From Candidatus Puniceispirillum sp. (GTDB lineage Bacteria > Pseudomonadota > Alphaproteobacteria > Puniceispirillales > Puniceispirillaceae): a DNA stretch of 64,000 bases. Both the position numbers and the translations under genes were made by a program. The notes under the pieces are model-generated. The model had not been told where the DNA came from, did not search any database, and saw nothing but the letters and a program-made list of their open reading frames with translations. Positions 17,638-27,359 of the stretch are shown one piece after another. Location of the stretch: positions 1 to 64,000 of the forward strand of contig JADHOR010000003.1 in assembly GCA_016778895.1 (NCBI GenBank), in the 5' to 3' direction. The first letter of the stretch is position 1, and each line of letters begins with the position of its first letter.

Positions 17638-17667
17638 CGTTTTTGACATGTGGAAACAATCGGTCGT

Positions 17668-17760
17668 GCCAATTTTGTAAAATTTTTGGCAAAATCATGC
17701 AAAATTAGGGTAGGAAAACAGGCTTTGGCCATGCTAGGAAATCAGCAACAAATTTTGCCA
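17668..17760 (+). promoter_or_regulatory. Leader of petABC with nested inverted repeats
   Basis: The 208-base gap before petA is AT-rich at its start. It holds a hairpin-like GCCAA...TTGGC unit at 17668-17690 and a perfect 9-bp inverted pair, TGGCAAAAT at 17687-17695 and ATTTTGCCA at 17752-17760. No T-run follows, so it is unlikely to be the hemF terminator. It may be a regulator site or leader RNA for the bc1 operon; no promoter boxes were convincing. Confidence 0.35.
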
Positions 17761-17845
17761 GCCGTCATGGTTGGTCCGTCGAGACCGAAGCGACCTGACA
17801 TCATGTCGATAATCATGTGCGGAAAACAGCGTTAAAGAGGACAAT

Positions 17846-18406
17846 ATGGCTAAATCGGATAAAACCCAAAATCCCGCCAAAGGTGATGTTCAGGAACCCG
17901 GACGTCGCGACTTTTTTGTTGTGGCGACCTATGCGATGGCAGGTCTTGGTGCCGCTGCGGTTGCATGGCCACTAATTGATCAGTTGAACCCTGCCGCCGA
18001 TACACTGGCGCTGGCCAATATCGAAGTGGATGTCTCGAAAATCGCCGTTGGGCAGTCAATCACCGTAAAATGGCGTGGTAAGCCAGTCTTTATAAGGCAC
18101 CGCACGGCTGATGAAATTGCCCGGGCTAATGCGACTGACATTACTGGTCTGCGTGACCCGCAGGATGATGTGGCGCGCGCTGAAAAGCCTGAATATTTGG
18201 TTCTTGTTGGAGTGTGCACGCATCTTGGCTGTGTGCCGCTTGGCCAAAAAACTGGTGAGGTGCGCGGTGACTATGACGGCTGGTTCTGCCCATGTCACGG
18301 CTCGCATTACGACACTTCTGGCCGGATCAGGAAAGGGCCAGCCCCGACCAACCTAGAGGTCCCACCTCATAATTACCTGTCCGACTCGGTGATCCGTATC
18401 GGCTAA
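17846..18406 (+). CDS. petA: Ubiquinol-cytochrome c reductase Rieske iron-sulfur subunit
   Basis: The 186-residue Rieske protein has a Tat-like N-terminus ([21 protein letters not shown], residues about 19-39) that stays as its membrane anchor. The 2Fe-2S ligands are in [10 protein letters not shown] near 130 and CPCHGSHYD near 150, with both Cys-His pairs and the disulfide Cys present. It transfers electrons from ubiquinol to cytochrome c1 in the periplasmic face of the bc1 complex. GAGG precedes the ATG. It is first in petABC. Confidence 0.97.
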   Translation: MAKSDKTQNPAKGDVQEPGRRDFFVVATYAMAGLGAAAVAWPLIDQLNPAADTLALANIEVDVSKIAVGQSITVKWRGKPVFIRHRTADEIARANATDITGLRDPQDDVARAEKPEYLVLVGVCTHLGCVPLGQKTGEVRGDYDGWFCPCHGSHYDTSGRIRKGPAPTNLEVPPHNYLSDSVIRIG

Positions 18407-18438
18407 TCCGTTTTCCCTTCTGGAGGATATGAAAAGCT

Positions 18439-19665
18439 ATGTCTGCTGAGAAGTTTCAAAATCCGGTTGTGCGATGGATTGACCATCGGTTGCCGGTCTT
18501 TTCCATGCTCGATCATGAAAAGTACGATTATCCGGTTCCGAAGAACCTGAACTACATGTGGAATTTTGGCGTGCTGGCCGGTATGGCGCTGGCCATCATG
18601 ATCGTCACCGGTATCGTTTTGGCGATGAGCTACACAGCGCATGTTGATTACGCGTTTGAATCGGTCGAGCGGATCATGCGTGATGTTAATCATGGCTGGT
18701 TAATCCGCTATATTCACATGAATACAGCGAGCTTCTTCTTTATTGTTGTTTATATCCATATTCTGCGCGGCCTTTATTACGGCTCCTACAAAGCCCCGCG
18801 CGAATTACTTTGGATTTTGGGCGTGGTGATTTTCTTGTTGATGATGGCGACTGCCTTCATGGGCTATGTGCTGCCTTGGGGCCAGATGAGCTTTTGGGGA
18901 GCGACAGTGATTACCAACCTGTTTTCGGCTATTCCAATTGTTGGTGACAGCATTGTGACGCTGCTTTGGGGCGGGTTTTCGGTTGATAACGCAACCTTGA
19001 ACCGGTTCTTCTCGCTGCATTATCTGCTGCCTTTCGTGATTTCCGGTGTGGTGGTTCTGCACATCGTGGCGCTACACAGGTTTGGATCAAACAACCCGAT
19101 CGGTATTGACGCCAGCGGCCCGCAAGACACAATCTCGTTCCATCCTTATTATACAATCAAGGATATGGTTGGTATTGCGGTGTTCTTGCTGCTGCTTGCA
19201 ATGACCGTGTTTTTCTTCCCGAACGCAATGGGTCACCCTGACAATTATATCCCGGCAAATGCGTTGCAGACACCAGCGCACATCGTGCCCGAATGGTACT
19301 TTCTGCCATTCTATGCGATCTTGCGGGCCGTGCCTGACAAGCTTGGCGGTGTGTTGTTGATGTTTGGTGCGATTGCGGTGCTGTTCATCTTGCCGTGGCT
19401 GGATAAATCACCGGTTCGCTCGGCGCGGTTCCGCCCGCTATTCCGTATCTTCTTCTGGCTGTTCCTGATTGATGCCATTTTGCTTGGCTATCTTGGTGGT
19501 AAGCCGGCTGAGGGGATCTATGTGACATTGTCACGGATTGCGACGGCGTGGTACTTCCTGCATTTCCTCGTCATCCTGCCATTGTTGAGTATGTTCGAAA
19601 CAACGAAACCTTTGCCAAAATCCATTTCGGAACCGGTGCTTGGATCATCGGGGAGGTCAGCATAA
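18439..19665 (+). CDS. petB: Cytochrome b subunit of bc1 complex
   Basis: The 408-residue, eight-helix membrane protein binds the two b hemes and forms the Qo and Qi quinol sites. [23 protein letters not shown] is an early helix. [23 protein letters not shown] carries heme His residues, [19 protein letters not shown] the Qo region, and [18 protein letters not shown] the conserved PEWY motif. A GGAGG lies 32 bases after petA's stop. Its TAA overlaps the cytochrome c1 start by one base (TAATG), showing translational coupling. Confidence 0.97.
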   Translation: MSAEKFQNPVVRWIDHRLPVFSMLDHEKYDYPVPKNLNYMWNFGVLAGMALAIMIVTGIVLAMSYTAHVDYAFESVERIMRDVNHGWLIRYIHMNTASFFFIVVYIHILRGLYYGSYKAPRELLWILGVVIFLLMMATAFMGYVLPWGQMSFWGATVITNLFSAIPIVGDSIVTLLWGGFSVDNATLNRFFSLHYLLPFVISGVVVLHIVALHRFGSNNPIGIDASGPQDTISFHPYYTIKDMVGIAVFLLLLAMTVFFFPNAMGHPDNYIPANALQTPAHIVPEWYFLPFYAILRAVPDKLGGVLLMFGAIAVLFILPWLDKSPVRSARFRPLFRIFFWLFLIDAILLGYLGGKPAEGIYVTLSRIATAWYFLHFLVILPLLSMFETTKPLPKSISEPVLGSSGRSA

Positions 19666-20420
19666 TGTTGAAACGTATTTTTGCAGCAATGCTGGCCTGT
19701 ACATTGGCAGGGCCAGCCATGGCAGCCAGTGGCAATGTTGAGCTGCAGCGCCGCGATTGGAGCTTTTCTGGTCCATTCGGAACCTTTGACAAAGCCGCTA
19801 TGCAGCGGGGGTTCCAGGCCTATCGCGAAGTATGTGCTGGTTGCCATTCTCTCGAGCTAATTGCGTTCCGAAATTTTGCCGACCTTGGCTATAATGAGGC
19901 CGAAATCAAGGCAATTGCTGCACAATATGATGTGCAGGACGGCCCGAACGATGATGGTGAGATGTTTATGCGTCCGGGCATTGCAGCTGACCGTATTCCA
20001 TCGCCTTACCTGAATGAAAATGCAGCTCGTGCCGGCAACAACGGGGCTTTGCCGCCGGATCTGTCATTGATTACCAAGGCACGCGCGAATGGCCCAGATT
20101 ATCTTTTCAGCCTGCTTGCTGGCTATAAAGAGGCGCCCGAGGGCGTAACTGTGCCTGAGGGTATGCATTATAATGCAGCTTACCCCGGTAACCTGATCGC
20201 CATGCCACAGCCTCTCTATGGTGAAGATGTGACCTATAGCGACGGTGCCAACAATTCGGTTGAAGCGATCTCCAGTGATCTCGTGCAGTTCCTGATGTGG
20301 GCAGCCGAGCCGAAGATGGAAGTGCGCAAGCGGATCGGTGTTGCGGCGGTATTCTTCCTCAGCATCTTTTTGATCTTCTCATATCTTGCAAAGCGCCGGA
20401 TATGGGCAGATGTCCACTAA
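19665..20420 (+). CDS. petC: Cytochrome c1 subunit of bc1 complex
   Basis: The 251-residue cytochrome c1 begins with a Sec signal (KRIFAAMLACTLAGPAMA, cleaved before ASGN). It has the heme c motif CAGCH near residue 57, a probable Met ligand in GNLIAMPQPL near 182, and a C-terminal anchor helix (VAAVFFLSIFLIFSYLAKRRIW). It receives electrons from the Rieske protein and passes them to a soluble or bound cytochrome c. The ATG at 19665 is the proper start; the same frame is open further upstream inside petB but without sense. Confidence 0.96.
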   Translation: MLKRIFAAMLACTLAGPAMAASGNVELQRRDWSFSGPFGTFDKAAMQRGFQAYREVCAGCHSLELIAFRNFADLGYNEAEIKAIAAQYDVQDGPNDDGEMFMRPGIAADRIPSPYLNENAARAGNNGALPPDLSLITKARANGPDYLFSLLAGYKEAPEGVTVPEGMHYNAAYPGNLIAMPQPLYGEDVTYSDGANNSVEAISSDLVQFLMWAAEPKMEVRKRIGVAAVFFLSIFLIFSYLAKRRIWADVH

Positions 20421-20444
20421 TCTACGATAAAGCAATACTAAATA

Positions 20445-20469
20445 CCCCGTCCATGTGGCGGGGTTTTTT
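20445..20469 (+). terminator. Rho-independent terminator of petABC
   Basis: CCCCG(T)CC and GGCGGGG pair around ATGT with one bulged T and are followed by TTTTTT. It lies 25 bases past the petC stop and before the convergent ychF gene. Confidence 0.88.
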
Positions 20470-20512
20470 CTTGGGGTAAGGCCTGCTTGGCTTTGAGTGA
20501 TGGTGCCGGTGC

Positions 20513-21613
20513 CTAGACGTTAAAGCGGAAATGGAACACATCGCCATCAGCGACTTCATACTCGCTGCCTTCGATGCGCAGCTTGCCTGCTTCCTTCGCA
20601 CCATTCTCACCCTTATATGACATATAATCATCATAGGCGATGGTTTCAGCGCGAATAAAACCGCGCTGGAAATCAGTATGAATAACACCGGCGGCCTGCG
20701 GTGCACGGGCGCCTTTGCCGACGGTCCAGGCGCGGGCTTCTTTCGGGCCAACAGTGAAAAAGGTCAAAAGATCAAGCAGGCTGTATCCGGCCCTTATCAG
20801 ACGCGCAAGTCCGGCTTCTTCAAGGCCTAACTCGACGAGAAACTCGGCTTTGTCAGCTTCGTCCAACTGAACAATTTCGGCCTCAATTGCGGCCGACACA
20901 ATCACATAAGCAGCCCCTTCAGCGGCAGCTTTTTCAGCGACGTGCTGGCAATATTCATTGCCGCTGGCAGCATCGCCTTCGGCGACATTGCAAACATAGA
21001 GAACCGGTTTTGCAGTTAGTAGCTGTAATTGTGGAAGGCGCAGGGCTTCATCGCCGGTCAGGTTCTTTGTACTGCGGGCTGGTAGGCCATATGATAGATG
21101 CGCGAAAATCTTTTCCATTAGTGCCAGATCGGCTTTTGCATCCTTGTCACCGCCGCGTGATTTCTTGACCAGCGTAGCCATGCGGCGTTCCAGCGAGTCA
21201 ATATCGGCAAGCATCAATTCGGTTTCGACAGTGGCGGCGTCGCGAACCGGATCAACATCACCGTCGACATGGGTAATCTCACTGTCTTCAAAACAGCGCA
21301 ACACATGGGCAATCGCGTCAACTTCGCGGATATTACCAAGAAACTGGTTGCCAAGGCCTTCACCTTTGGACGCACCGCGGACAAGGCCGGCAATATCGAC
21401 AAATTCCAAATAGGTTGGGATAATGCTCTTTGAGCTGGCCAGCGCGGCAAGCGCATTAAGGCGCGGGTCAGGTACTGCTACCCGGCCTGTATTTGGCTCG
21501 ATTGTGCAGAAAGGGTAATTTGCTGCCTCTGCCGCCGCGGTCTCGGTTAGGGCATTGAACAGGGTTGATTTTCCAACATTTGGCAGGCCAATGATGCCGC
21601 AATTAAATCCCAT
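20513..21613 (-). CDS. ychF: YchF-type ribosome-binding ATPase (Obg-family)
   Basis: The 366-residue protein has the P-loop GLPNVGKST at 8-16 and the DIAGLVRGASKGEGLGNQFL block, and it ends with the TGS-like domain (GEYEVADGDVFHFRFNV-type ending). YchF/OLA1 proteins prefer ATP over GTP and bind ribosomes; they affect stress responses. It is the last gene of the minus-strand run prs-rplY-pth-ychF, a common order in alphaproteobacteria, and follows pth by 37 bases. Confidence 0.96.
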   Translation of the reverse strand: MGFNCGIIGLPNVGKSTLFNALTETAAAEAANYPFCTIEPNTGRVAVPDPRLNALAALASSKSIIPTYLEFVDIAGLVRGASKGEGLGNQFLGNIREVDAIAHVLRCFEDSEITHVDGDVDPVRDAATVETELMLADIDSLERRMATLVKKSRGGDKDAKADLALMEKIFAHLSYGLPARSTKNLTGDEALRLPQLQLLTAKPVLYVCNVAEGDAASGNEYCQHVAEKAAAEGAAYVIVSAAIEAEIVQLDEADKAEFLVELGLEEAGLARLIRAGYSLLDLLTFFTVGPKEARAWTVGKGARAPQAAGVIHTDFQRGFIRAETIAYDDYMSYKGENGAKEAGKLRIEGSEYEVADGDVFHFRFNV

Positions 21614-21650
21614 ATCTGGTAAACCCCATAACCGTTAAATCATGTTTCGT

Positions 21651-22310
21651 TTAAGTCTGCTTTGGTAGGGCGGCGGCAGGCTGGTCTTCCTTACCGTCTT
21701 TATTGCCGTCGTTAGCGCTTGGAGAGCCGGCTTGTGGAGCTGGTGCCAGATAGGCAACTCGGCTCATAAAGCCGCCATCATTATGCAAAACAAGCCGCTC
21801 AGCCTCATCCGCCATTGCCCCAAGCAAATGTACAAGCCAGCCCGATTGTTCATCACGGCCAAAATCGGCCAATACCCATGATTTTACATCCATTGTATCA
21901 TTTGGCGGGCGACCGATGCCAATGCGGACGCGCCAATAATTAACGCCCATATGCCGGTCGATATCGCGAAGGCCATTATGTCCGCCATGCCCACCGCCAT
22001 TTTTGACCCGTAGCCGTCCGGCGGCGAGATCAAGCTCGTCATGGAACACGAAAATGTCATGAATATCGATCTTGTGAAACCGTGCAATCTCGGCAATTGG
22101 AAGGCCGGATTTGTTCATAAAACTCTGCGGTTTCACAAGAATGATTTTTTCCGAGCCGATATGGCCATCGCTAATTAGCGATGCCCCTTTTTTTTTCCAA
22201 GAGGTAAACCCATAATGATCGGCAAGACGATCGACCGCCATGAACCCAACATTGTGCCGGTTCATGGTATATGATGATCCGGGATTTCCCAGTCCTGCAA
22301 AAAGACGCAT
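21651..22310 (-). CDS. pth: Peptidyl-tRNA hydrolase
   Basis: The 219-residue protein starts with GLGNPGSSYTMNRHNVGF, which contains the catalytic His and the substrate Asn. Further marks are SFMNKSG near 65 and FHDELDL near 90, with the catalytic Asp. It releases peptides from prematurely dropped peptidyl-tRNAs. The C-terminal about 35 residues (Ser/Asn/Lys-rich, ending QT) are an extension beyond the usual core. It follows rplY by 33 bases. Confidence 0.96.
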   Translation of the reverse strand: MRLFAGLGNPGSSYTMNRHNVGFMAVDRLADHYGFTSWKKKGASLISDGHIGSEKIILVKPQSFMNKSGLPIAEIARFHKIDIHDIFVFHDELDLAAGRLRVKNGGGHGGHNGLRDIDRHMGVNYWRVRIGIGRPPNDTMDVKSWVLADFGRDEQSGWLVHLLGAMADEAERLVLHNDGGFMSRVAYLAPAPQAGSPSANDGNKDGKEDQPAAALPKQT

Positions 22311-22343
22311 GATTGTCCCGTTTTGGGTTAGATAGGCTGCTGC

Positions 22344-22997
22344 CTATTCGTCAGATGCCCCGGAGTTTTCGGCTTCGGCATCATCGCCATCAGCACCCTC
22401 GGCTTCGTCCTCATCTTCGTTCTTCACGCCGCCGCCCGGTGAGGCGATGGTCGCGACGGTGAAGTCACGATCAGTGATCGTCGGGGTAACGCCCTCGGGC
22501 AATTCGATCGTGCTGATATGCACCGAGTCACCAATCTTCAACCCGCTAAGATCAACGGTGATCTTTTCCGGAATTGTGGTTGCCGGACAAAGCAGTTCAA
22601 CCTCGTAACGAACAACGTTCAGAACGCCGCCGATCTTGATGCCAGGGCAATCATCTTCGTTGATAAATTCAACTGAAACCGCAACCGAAACCTTGGCTGA
22701 GCCTGATACACGGAGAAAGTCCATGTGAAGAATATTATCGCTTACCGAATGAAACTGAATATCACGTGTCAAAACAGTATGGCTGTCTTTACCAACTTTG
22801 ATATCAAGCAACCGGCCAAAAATGCCAGGCTGATGAACGATCTTGCTGACCTCACGGTTTTCTAGAGTGATACCCAATGGTTCCTTTTTGTCGCCATAAA
22901 TGACGGCAGGGACTCGACCTGCACGGCGTACCGCACGGGCGGACCCCTTACCGACCCGTTCGCGCTGTTCTGCGCTAATGGTTGTATTGTCAGACAT
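22344..22997 (-). CDS. rplY: Large ribosomal subunit protein bL25, Ctc type
   Basis: The 217-residue protein has the L25 domain (ERVGKGSARAVRRAGRVPAVIYGD near the start), which binds 5S rRNA. The C-terminal TL5/Ctc beta-domain follows, and the tail is very acidic (about 30 residues rich in Glu, Asp and Ala). AAGGAG lies before the ATG at 22997, so this start is preferred to the longer frame. It sits between prs and pth, the usual place. Confidence 0.95.
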   Translation of the reverse strand: MSDNTTISAEQRERVGKGSARAVRRAGRVPAVIYGDKKEPLGITLENREVSKIVHQPGIFGRLLDIKVGKDSHTVLTRDIQFHSVSDNILHMDFLRVSGSAKVSVAVSVEFINEDDCPGIKIGGVLNVVRYEVELLCPATTIPEKITVDLSGLKIGDSVHISTIELPEGVTPTITDRDFTVATIASPGGGVKNEDEDEAEGADGDDAEAENSGASDE

Positions 22998-23120
22998 TGC
23001 TAACTCCTTTTTATAAAACAATGTACCTCGCCTCCAGGGGTGCGCGGCAGCGGAGGTATAGGCTGATTACTGAAAAAATACAAGCGTTTTTGCGTTTTCA
23101 GGCCTGATCCAAACCTTGCG

Positions 23121-24050
23121 TTAGAACAATGTTGAGACCGACCGTTCTTCGTTGATCCGCAGCATTGCCTCACCCAAGAGCGGGGCGATAGATAACTGCC
23201 GGATATTGCGGGCAACGCGGACGGCCTCAGTGGCTGGGATCGAGTCGGTTGTCACCAACGAGTTTAGCGGTGATGCTGCAACACGGCTGACCGCACCGCC
23301 TGACAAAACCCCGTGCGTTACATAGGCATCAACCGACAAGGCTCCAGCCTTCATCAATGCGACCGCAGCGTTGCAAAGTGTGCCACCAGAATCGACGATA
23401 TCGTCAACCATGATGCAATGGCGGTCTTCAACATCGCCAATGATGTTCATCACTTCAGAAACGCCTGCCTTAGGACGGCGTTTGTCAATGATTGCAAGAT
23501 CAGCCTCAAGGCGACGCGCGAGAGACCGAGCCCGCACAACGCCACCAACATCAGGCGAGACAATCATCAGCTTAGAGCCGTCATAGCGCTCTTTGATGTC
23601 GCTGACGAAAACCGGGGCGGCAAAAAGATTATCGGTCGGGATATCAAAAAAGCCTTGAATCTGCCCGGCGTGCAGATCAATCGTTAAAACACGATCGGCG
23701 CCGGCAGAGGTAATTAAATTAGCTAACAACTTTGCAGAAATTGGCGTACGCGGACCAGATTTCCGGTCTTGGCGCGCATAGCCATAATAAGGAATTACGG
23801 CGGTAACCCGGCGGGCGGAACCGCGTCGCAGCGCGTCGAGCGCCACCAGCAATTCCATCACATTGTCATTCGCCGGAAAACAGGTCGATTGCACAACAAA
23901 AACGTCCTCACCACGAACATTCTCGCCAATTTCGACAAAAACCTCCATGTCGGCAAACCGTTTTACATCGGCTTTTGTAAGGCGGACATCCAGATAGGCG
24001 GCAATTGCCTCTGCCAACGGTCTATTGCTATTGCAGGATAAAATCTTCAT
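23121..24050 (-). CDS. prs: Ribose-phosphate pyrophosphokinase
   Basis: The 309-residue enzyme makes PRPP from ribose 5-phosphate and ATP for nucleotide, His and Trp synthesis. It shows [16 protein letters not shown] near 32, [18 protein letters not shown] near 95 with the flexible catalytic loop, [11 protein letters not shown] near 127, and the PRPP-binding [12 protein letters not shown] near 213. Length and order are standard. It leads the group prs-rplY-pth-ychF; the gap before it holds a tiny ORF. Confidence 0.97.
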   Translation of the reverse strand: MKILSCNSNRPLAEAIAAYLDVRLTKADVKRFADMEVFVEIGENVRGEDVFVVQSTCFPANDNVMELLVALDALRRGSARRVTAVIPYYGYARQDRKSGPRTPISAKLLANLITSAGADRVLTIDLHAGQIQGFFDIPTDNLFAAPVFVSDIKERYDGSKLMIVSPDVGGVVRARSLARRLEADLAIIDKRRPKAGVSEVMNIIGDVEDRHCIMVDDIVDSGGTLCNAAVALMKAGALSVDAYVTHGVLSGGAVSRVAASPLNSLVTTDSIPATEAVRVARNIRQLSIAPLLGEAMLRINEERSVSTLF

Positions 24051-24165
24051 GCATCAAAACCCTGTGTAAGACGTCCCGCTGTGGCTCTGCGACCTGCTAT
24101 AGCAATCGGTGCCGCCACGGGCAAGAGGATTAGCCACAATTTTGTCAAAAACTATGCGACAATGA

Positions 24166-24234
24166 CTAGCCAATCACGCAGGATGCCAGCAGCGCAAGAA
24201 ACATCAGTCCAAGGAAAATATAAAGATGCGGCAT
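24166..24234 (-). CDS. Candidate 22-residue hydrophobic peptide with lipobox-like end
   Basis: In the gap between pgeF and prs a small frame reads MPHLYIFLGLMFLALLASCVIG, preceded by GGGGC seven bases before the ATG. It is one hydrophobic helix whose LASC matches the lipoprotein box. There is no positive charge at its start, which argues against classical export. It lies 18 bases past the pgeF stop on the same strand, in a group that starts with lgt, the lipoprotein diacylglyceryl transferase. It could be a small membrane protein or chance; only its position and ribosome site support it. Confidence 0.35.
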   Translation of the reverse strand: MPHLYIFLGLMFLALLASCVIG

Positions 24235-24252
24235 GATGACTGCCCCTTTTAA

Positions 24253-25125
24253 CTATGTTTTGTCGCTGTGTGCCTTTACGATGCCGATTACCGAAATTTG
24301 TCGTCCGGAATCAGGTAAAGCGGCGTGTGTTGTCTGCCGGTGAGAAAACAGGCCAGATGATTCGCCATATGTGTCGATGCCAAGATCATGTACTTTGGTC
24401 AACCCCGCCCGTCGCAGGCGTGATTGCACAAACCCGGGAAGGTCAAAGCGGTATTTTCCGTCGATATCCGGCTGAAAAAAATGGTCTGCGTCACGATGAA
24501 CTGCAAGCATGATCATGCGTAAATCATCGCCCACCTGATAGCTGGGTTGCCGGATCGCCGGACCTATAACGGCCTCGATATCTGGCGCTGCCGCGCCCTT
24601 GTTGACCATTGCTGCGATGGTGGCTTCCAAAACCCCACCAACCGCGCCGCGCCAGCCCGCATGCGCTGCACCAACAAGGCCAAGAGCCGGTGCCGCAAAA
24701 AGCACGGGCACGCAATCGGCGGTCAATATGGCCAGCAAACAGCCGCTGTCTCCGGTGATTAAAGCATCAGCGGCAGGACGGGCGTCATTGCTGGCATCGG
24801 CGGCAGTAGTAATTTCGACAACATTGGCAGAATGGGTCTGGCGAAGGCCATACATCTGCTCAGGCCGAAACCCAAGGCTGGCTCCGACAAGGCGCCGGTT
24901 TTCAGCAATTAGTGACGGGTGATCATTTGAGCCAAAGCCGCAATTTAAACTTTGATAAAGACCGCTGCTAACGCCCCCATTTGCGGTGAAAAATCCATGC
25001 CTGATTTGCCAGCCATTATTTAGCGAGTCACTATTTGGCGCGCCACTGGCTTGACCCGGCAGCCAATCATCATGTTGATAACATTGAGGCCCTCCCGCTA
25101 GCGTTACTGGCATTTTCCGGTTCAT
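24253..25125 (-). CDS. pgeF: Peptidoglycan editing factor PgeF (multicopper-oxidase-like, YfiH)
   Basis: The 290-residue protein has the YfiH/PgeF core: LNCGFGSNDHP near 62, LRQTHSANV near 99, DCVPVLFAA and GAAHAGWRGAVGG near 147-160, with the metal-binding His and Cys residues. PgeF hydrolyses wrongly built UDP-MurNAc-Ser so that peptidoglycan keeps Ala; this is known in E. coli, while the older name was laccase domain protein. The first 35 residues are extra. Its ATG overlaps the stop of the MidA-like gene by four bases. Confidence 0.93.
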   Translation of the reverse strand: MNRKMPVTLAGGPQCYQHDDWLPGQASGAPNSDSLNNGWQIRHGFFTANGGVSSGLYQSLNCGFGSNDHPSLIAENRRLVGASLGFRPEQMYGLRQTHSANVVEITTAADASNDARPAADALITGDSGCLLAILTADCVPVLFAAPALGLVGAAHAGWRGAVGGVLEATIAAMVNKGAAAPDIEAVIGPAIRQPSYQVGDDLRMIMLAVHRDADHFFQPDIDGKYRFDLPGFVQSRLRRAGLTKVHDLGIDTYGESSGLFSHRQTTHAALPDSGRQISVIGIVKAHSDKT

Positions 25126-26276
25126 TGGGCTGATTCCGTTTGACCTGTGGCGGCAAATCCTGGTGGCAATCCGCGCCCCGGCGGCAAGATCAAACTGACC
25201 TTGAATGCTGATCCCATCTGATGGCTGCTGACCAAACGGTCAACCGCGGCAAGCAGGCTGCGGCGGGTCTCGGCATTCGCCAGTCTTGCAACCGTTTCGG
25301 CACGGTGGGCAATGCCAATGGCGCGCAGAAATTCCCCTTGAGTAACCGGCCCAACAAGACGTGCACCAGCCGCAATTGCGGCGCGGCGCAAGGCCCGAAA
25401 ATCAACCCAATGTGACAAATCGGCCTCGCCTGGCTGATAGAACACGTCAACTGGCTGGTGATTGACAACTGCTTGCAGGCTATCGCCGCTTGACCCATCA
25501 CGCCCGTAATCGACAATTAAGCAAGCCCCGCCATAAGTTGCAATATGGTGCGCCAGCTTGCCGGCATATTGATCGGCAATGGCGCAGTATTCGAAAATGC
25601 TGCCGGCCGCTGGCGATACGCCCTTGGGTAATGATAAATGCCAGTCATCAAGTTCGGCCTTGCTAAGCGCTGGGCCATCAACGAAGGCAAGCCTGTCATC
25701 AAGAAGCCCGACAAGCCGGTGATGCCATGCGCCGGTTTTGCCAGTTTTGGACTGCCGCCATATGGCCTGATCAATCGGTAAGGCATCAAAAAACTCATTG
25801 GCAATCGCAAAAATCGGCCTTTTAGGTAATTCGTCCAGATTCATATGCCAATAAAGCTCGGCATCGCCGAGCCGGTCACTCTGACTTTTCCGCAAAGCCG
25901 AGCTGGTTTCCAGCAGATGCACCGGAGCGGCGGCGAGGGGTGGCATGATTTGCGCCCAGGCATGACGCATATCAGCCATTAAACTGCCGCGCCCTGGGCC
26001 AAGCTCAAGAATTGCCGGATTGTCGAGGCTGGCAAGGCCAGCCATATGGGCAAGATAGAGCCCGCACATCTCGCCAAACAGGCCAGAAATCTCGGGTGCG
26101 GTCGTGAAATCACCTGATGCACCCAGCGGGTCTTGTTTCTGGTAATAGCCATGTTCGGCATCACCAAGTGCAAGGTCGATATAGCGGGCAAGTGATAGCG
26201 GTCCACTGCGCCTGATCTGATCTGCGATATGATCAGATAGCATGCGATCAACATTGGTGGCGATACGCTTTGCCAT
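25122..26276 (-). CDS. MidA/NDUFAF7-like SAM-dependent methyltransferase
   Basis: The 384-residue protein matches the NDUFAF7 (MidA) family: SLARYIDLALGDAEHGYYQ near 24, FTTAPEISGLFGEM near 57, the SAM site ELGPGRGSLMADM near 91, and ANEFFDALPIDQ near 160. In mitochondria the family methylates an Arg of a complex I subunit; the bacterial role is inferred to be similar. The ATG directly follows the lgt stop (TAAATG), and its end overlaps pgeF, so these three are one unit. Confidence 0.92.
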   Translation of the reverse strand: MAKRIATNVDRMLSDHIADQIRRSGPLSLARYIDLALGDAEHGYYQKQDPLGASGDFTTAPEISGLFGEMCGLYLAHMAGLASLDNPAILELGPGRGSLMADMRHAWAQIMPPLAAAPVHLLETSSALRKSQSDRLGDAELYWHMNLDELPKRPIFAIANEFFDALPIDQAIWRQSKTGKTGAWHHRLVGLLDDRLAFVDGPALSKAELDDWHLSLPKGVSPAAGSIFEYCAIADQYAGKLAHHIATYGGACLIVDYGRDGSSGDSLQAVVNHQPVDVFYQPGEADLSHWVDFRALRRAAIAAGARLVGPVTQGEFLRAIGIAHRAETVARLANAETRRSLLAAVDRLVSSHQMGSAFKVSLILPPGRGLPPGFAATGQTESAQ

Positions 26277-27101
26277 TTATCTGCCCGACCGCCAACCGTG
26301 ACGCAGCAGGTAAATGCCGATCATCATCATTGGCAGGGATAATACCTGCCCCATGCTGAGCCCGCCTGCCAAAAGTCCGATATGTGCATCGGGCTGGCGC
26401 ACAAGCTCAACAAGGAAACGCGCCGCACCATAGCCAAGCAAAAATACGCCGCTAAGGCGTCCTTGCGTGCCGAGCCAGCCTCGCCGCCAGAAAACATACA
26501 TCGCAATACCAAGCAGAATTCCCTCAAGACCAGCCTCATAAAGCTGGCTTGGATGACGCGGTTGACCATCACTATTGGGAAAAATCATCGCCCAAGGCAC
26601 ATCGGTAACACGGCCATAAAGCTCGGCATTGATAAAGTTCGATAAGCGCCCCAGAAACAGCCCGATCGGGGTAACCATTGCCACCCTGTCAGCCAAGGCC
26701 AAAAGTGGAATTTTGTGGCGCTGCGACATGACATAAAGCGCCGCAGCAACCCCGATCAGCGCCCCATGAAATGACATGCCGCCCTGCCAGATATAAAAGA
26801 TCGCGACCGGATTGTTTAGGTAAAAACCCGCATTATAGAACAAGGCATAGCCAAGACGACCTCCAAGAATAATGCCAATCAGCAAATAATTAAGCAGCCG
26901 ATCAGTCTGATCAGCAGTCATAACCGCGGTTGGAAGGCGGGTTTCGCGGCGCAGAATATAAATGCCAATCACCAGACCCGCAATATAGGCAAGCGCATAC
27001 CAGCGAATGCCAAAATCGCCAAACTGAACCGCAAAGACATTGAATTCGGGAAGCGTGATGGCGCTGTAGAGATAATCAACGGGTACCGGTTGAATGGTCA
27101 T
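26277..27101 (-). CDS. lgt: Phosphatidylglycerol--prolipoprotein diacylglyceryl transferase
   Basis: The roughly 274-residue, seven-helix inner-membrane enzyme transfers diacylglycerol to the lipobox Cys of prolipoproteins. It shows GIRWYALAYIAGLVIG near the start, GGRLGYALFYN near 79 and GGMSFHGALIGV near 108. The Lgt signature GRLSNFINAELYG follows near 146, and the DGQPRHPSQLYEAG block near 170. I chose ATG at 27101 from homologue length; a longer frame begins at 27176. The ribosome site is weak. It begins the long minus-strand group. Confidence 0.96.
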   Translation of the reverse strand: MTIQPVPVDYLYSAITLPEFNVFAVQFGDFGIRWYALAYIAGLVIGIYILRRETRLPTAVMTADQTDRLLNYLLIGIILGGRLGYALFYNAGFYLNNPVAIFYIWQGGMSFHGALIGVAAALYVMSQRHKIPLLALADRVAMVTPIGLFLGRLSNFINAELYGRVTDVPWAMIFPNSDGQPRHPSQLYEAGLEGILLGIAMYVFWRRGWLGTQGRLSGVFLLGYGAARFLVELVRQPDAHIGLLAGGLSMGQVLSLPMMMIGIYLLRHGWRSGR

Positions 27102-27359
27102 GTGATGTCTTTCGCTCTGTTGACTGCGCGCGCTGTTGACGACGCGAGATTGGTTTTGATTACCCTGATCTGGCATCGCCCATATGATTTGTTACGGCCC
27201 TCTGCAGTTGCATCCTTACTTTAGCGGCATTATTTATGATATGAAACATAAGTCGCAAGAAAAGATAGCGTTAGAACAGATCGCATGGAAAGAGACAGTG
27301 GCCGGTGCCACCCGGATTACAGGTTTCTTGGCAGGCAGGATCGTAACAGGAGATTTATC

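Noticed and set aside
17668-17690. Rho-independent terminator of hemF
   Set aside because: The stem is weak and no T-run follows on the plus strand; listed only as part of the petA leader.
17650-17835. 61-codon frame before petA
   Set aside because: GTG start without a ribosome site and no recognisable composition; it lies in the structured leader.
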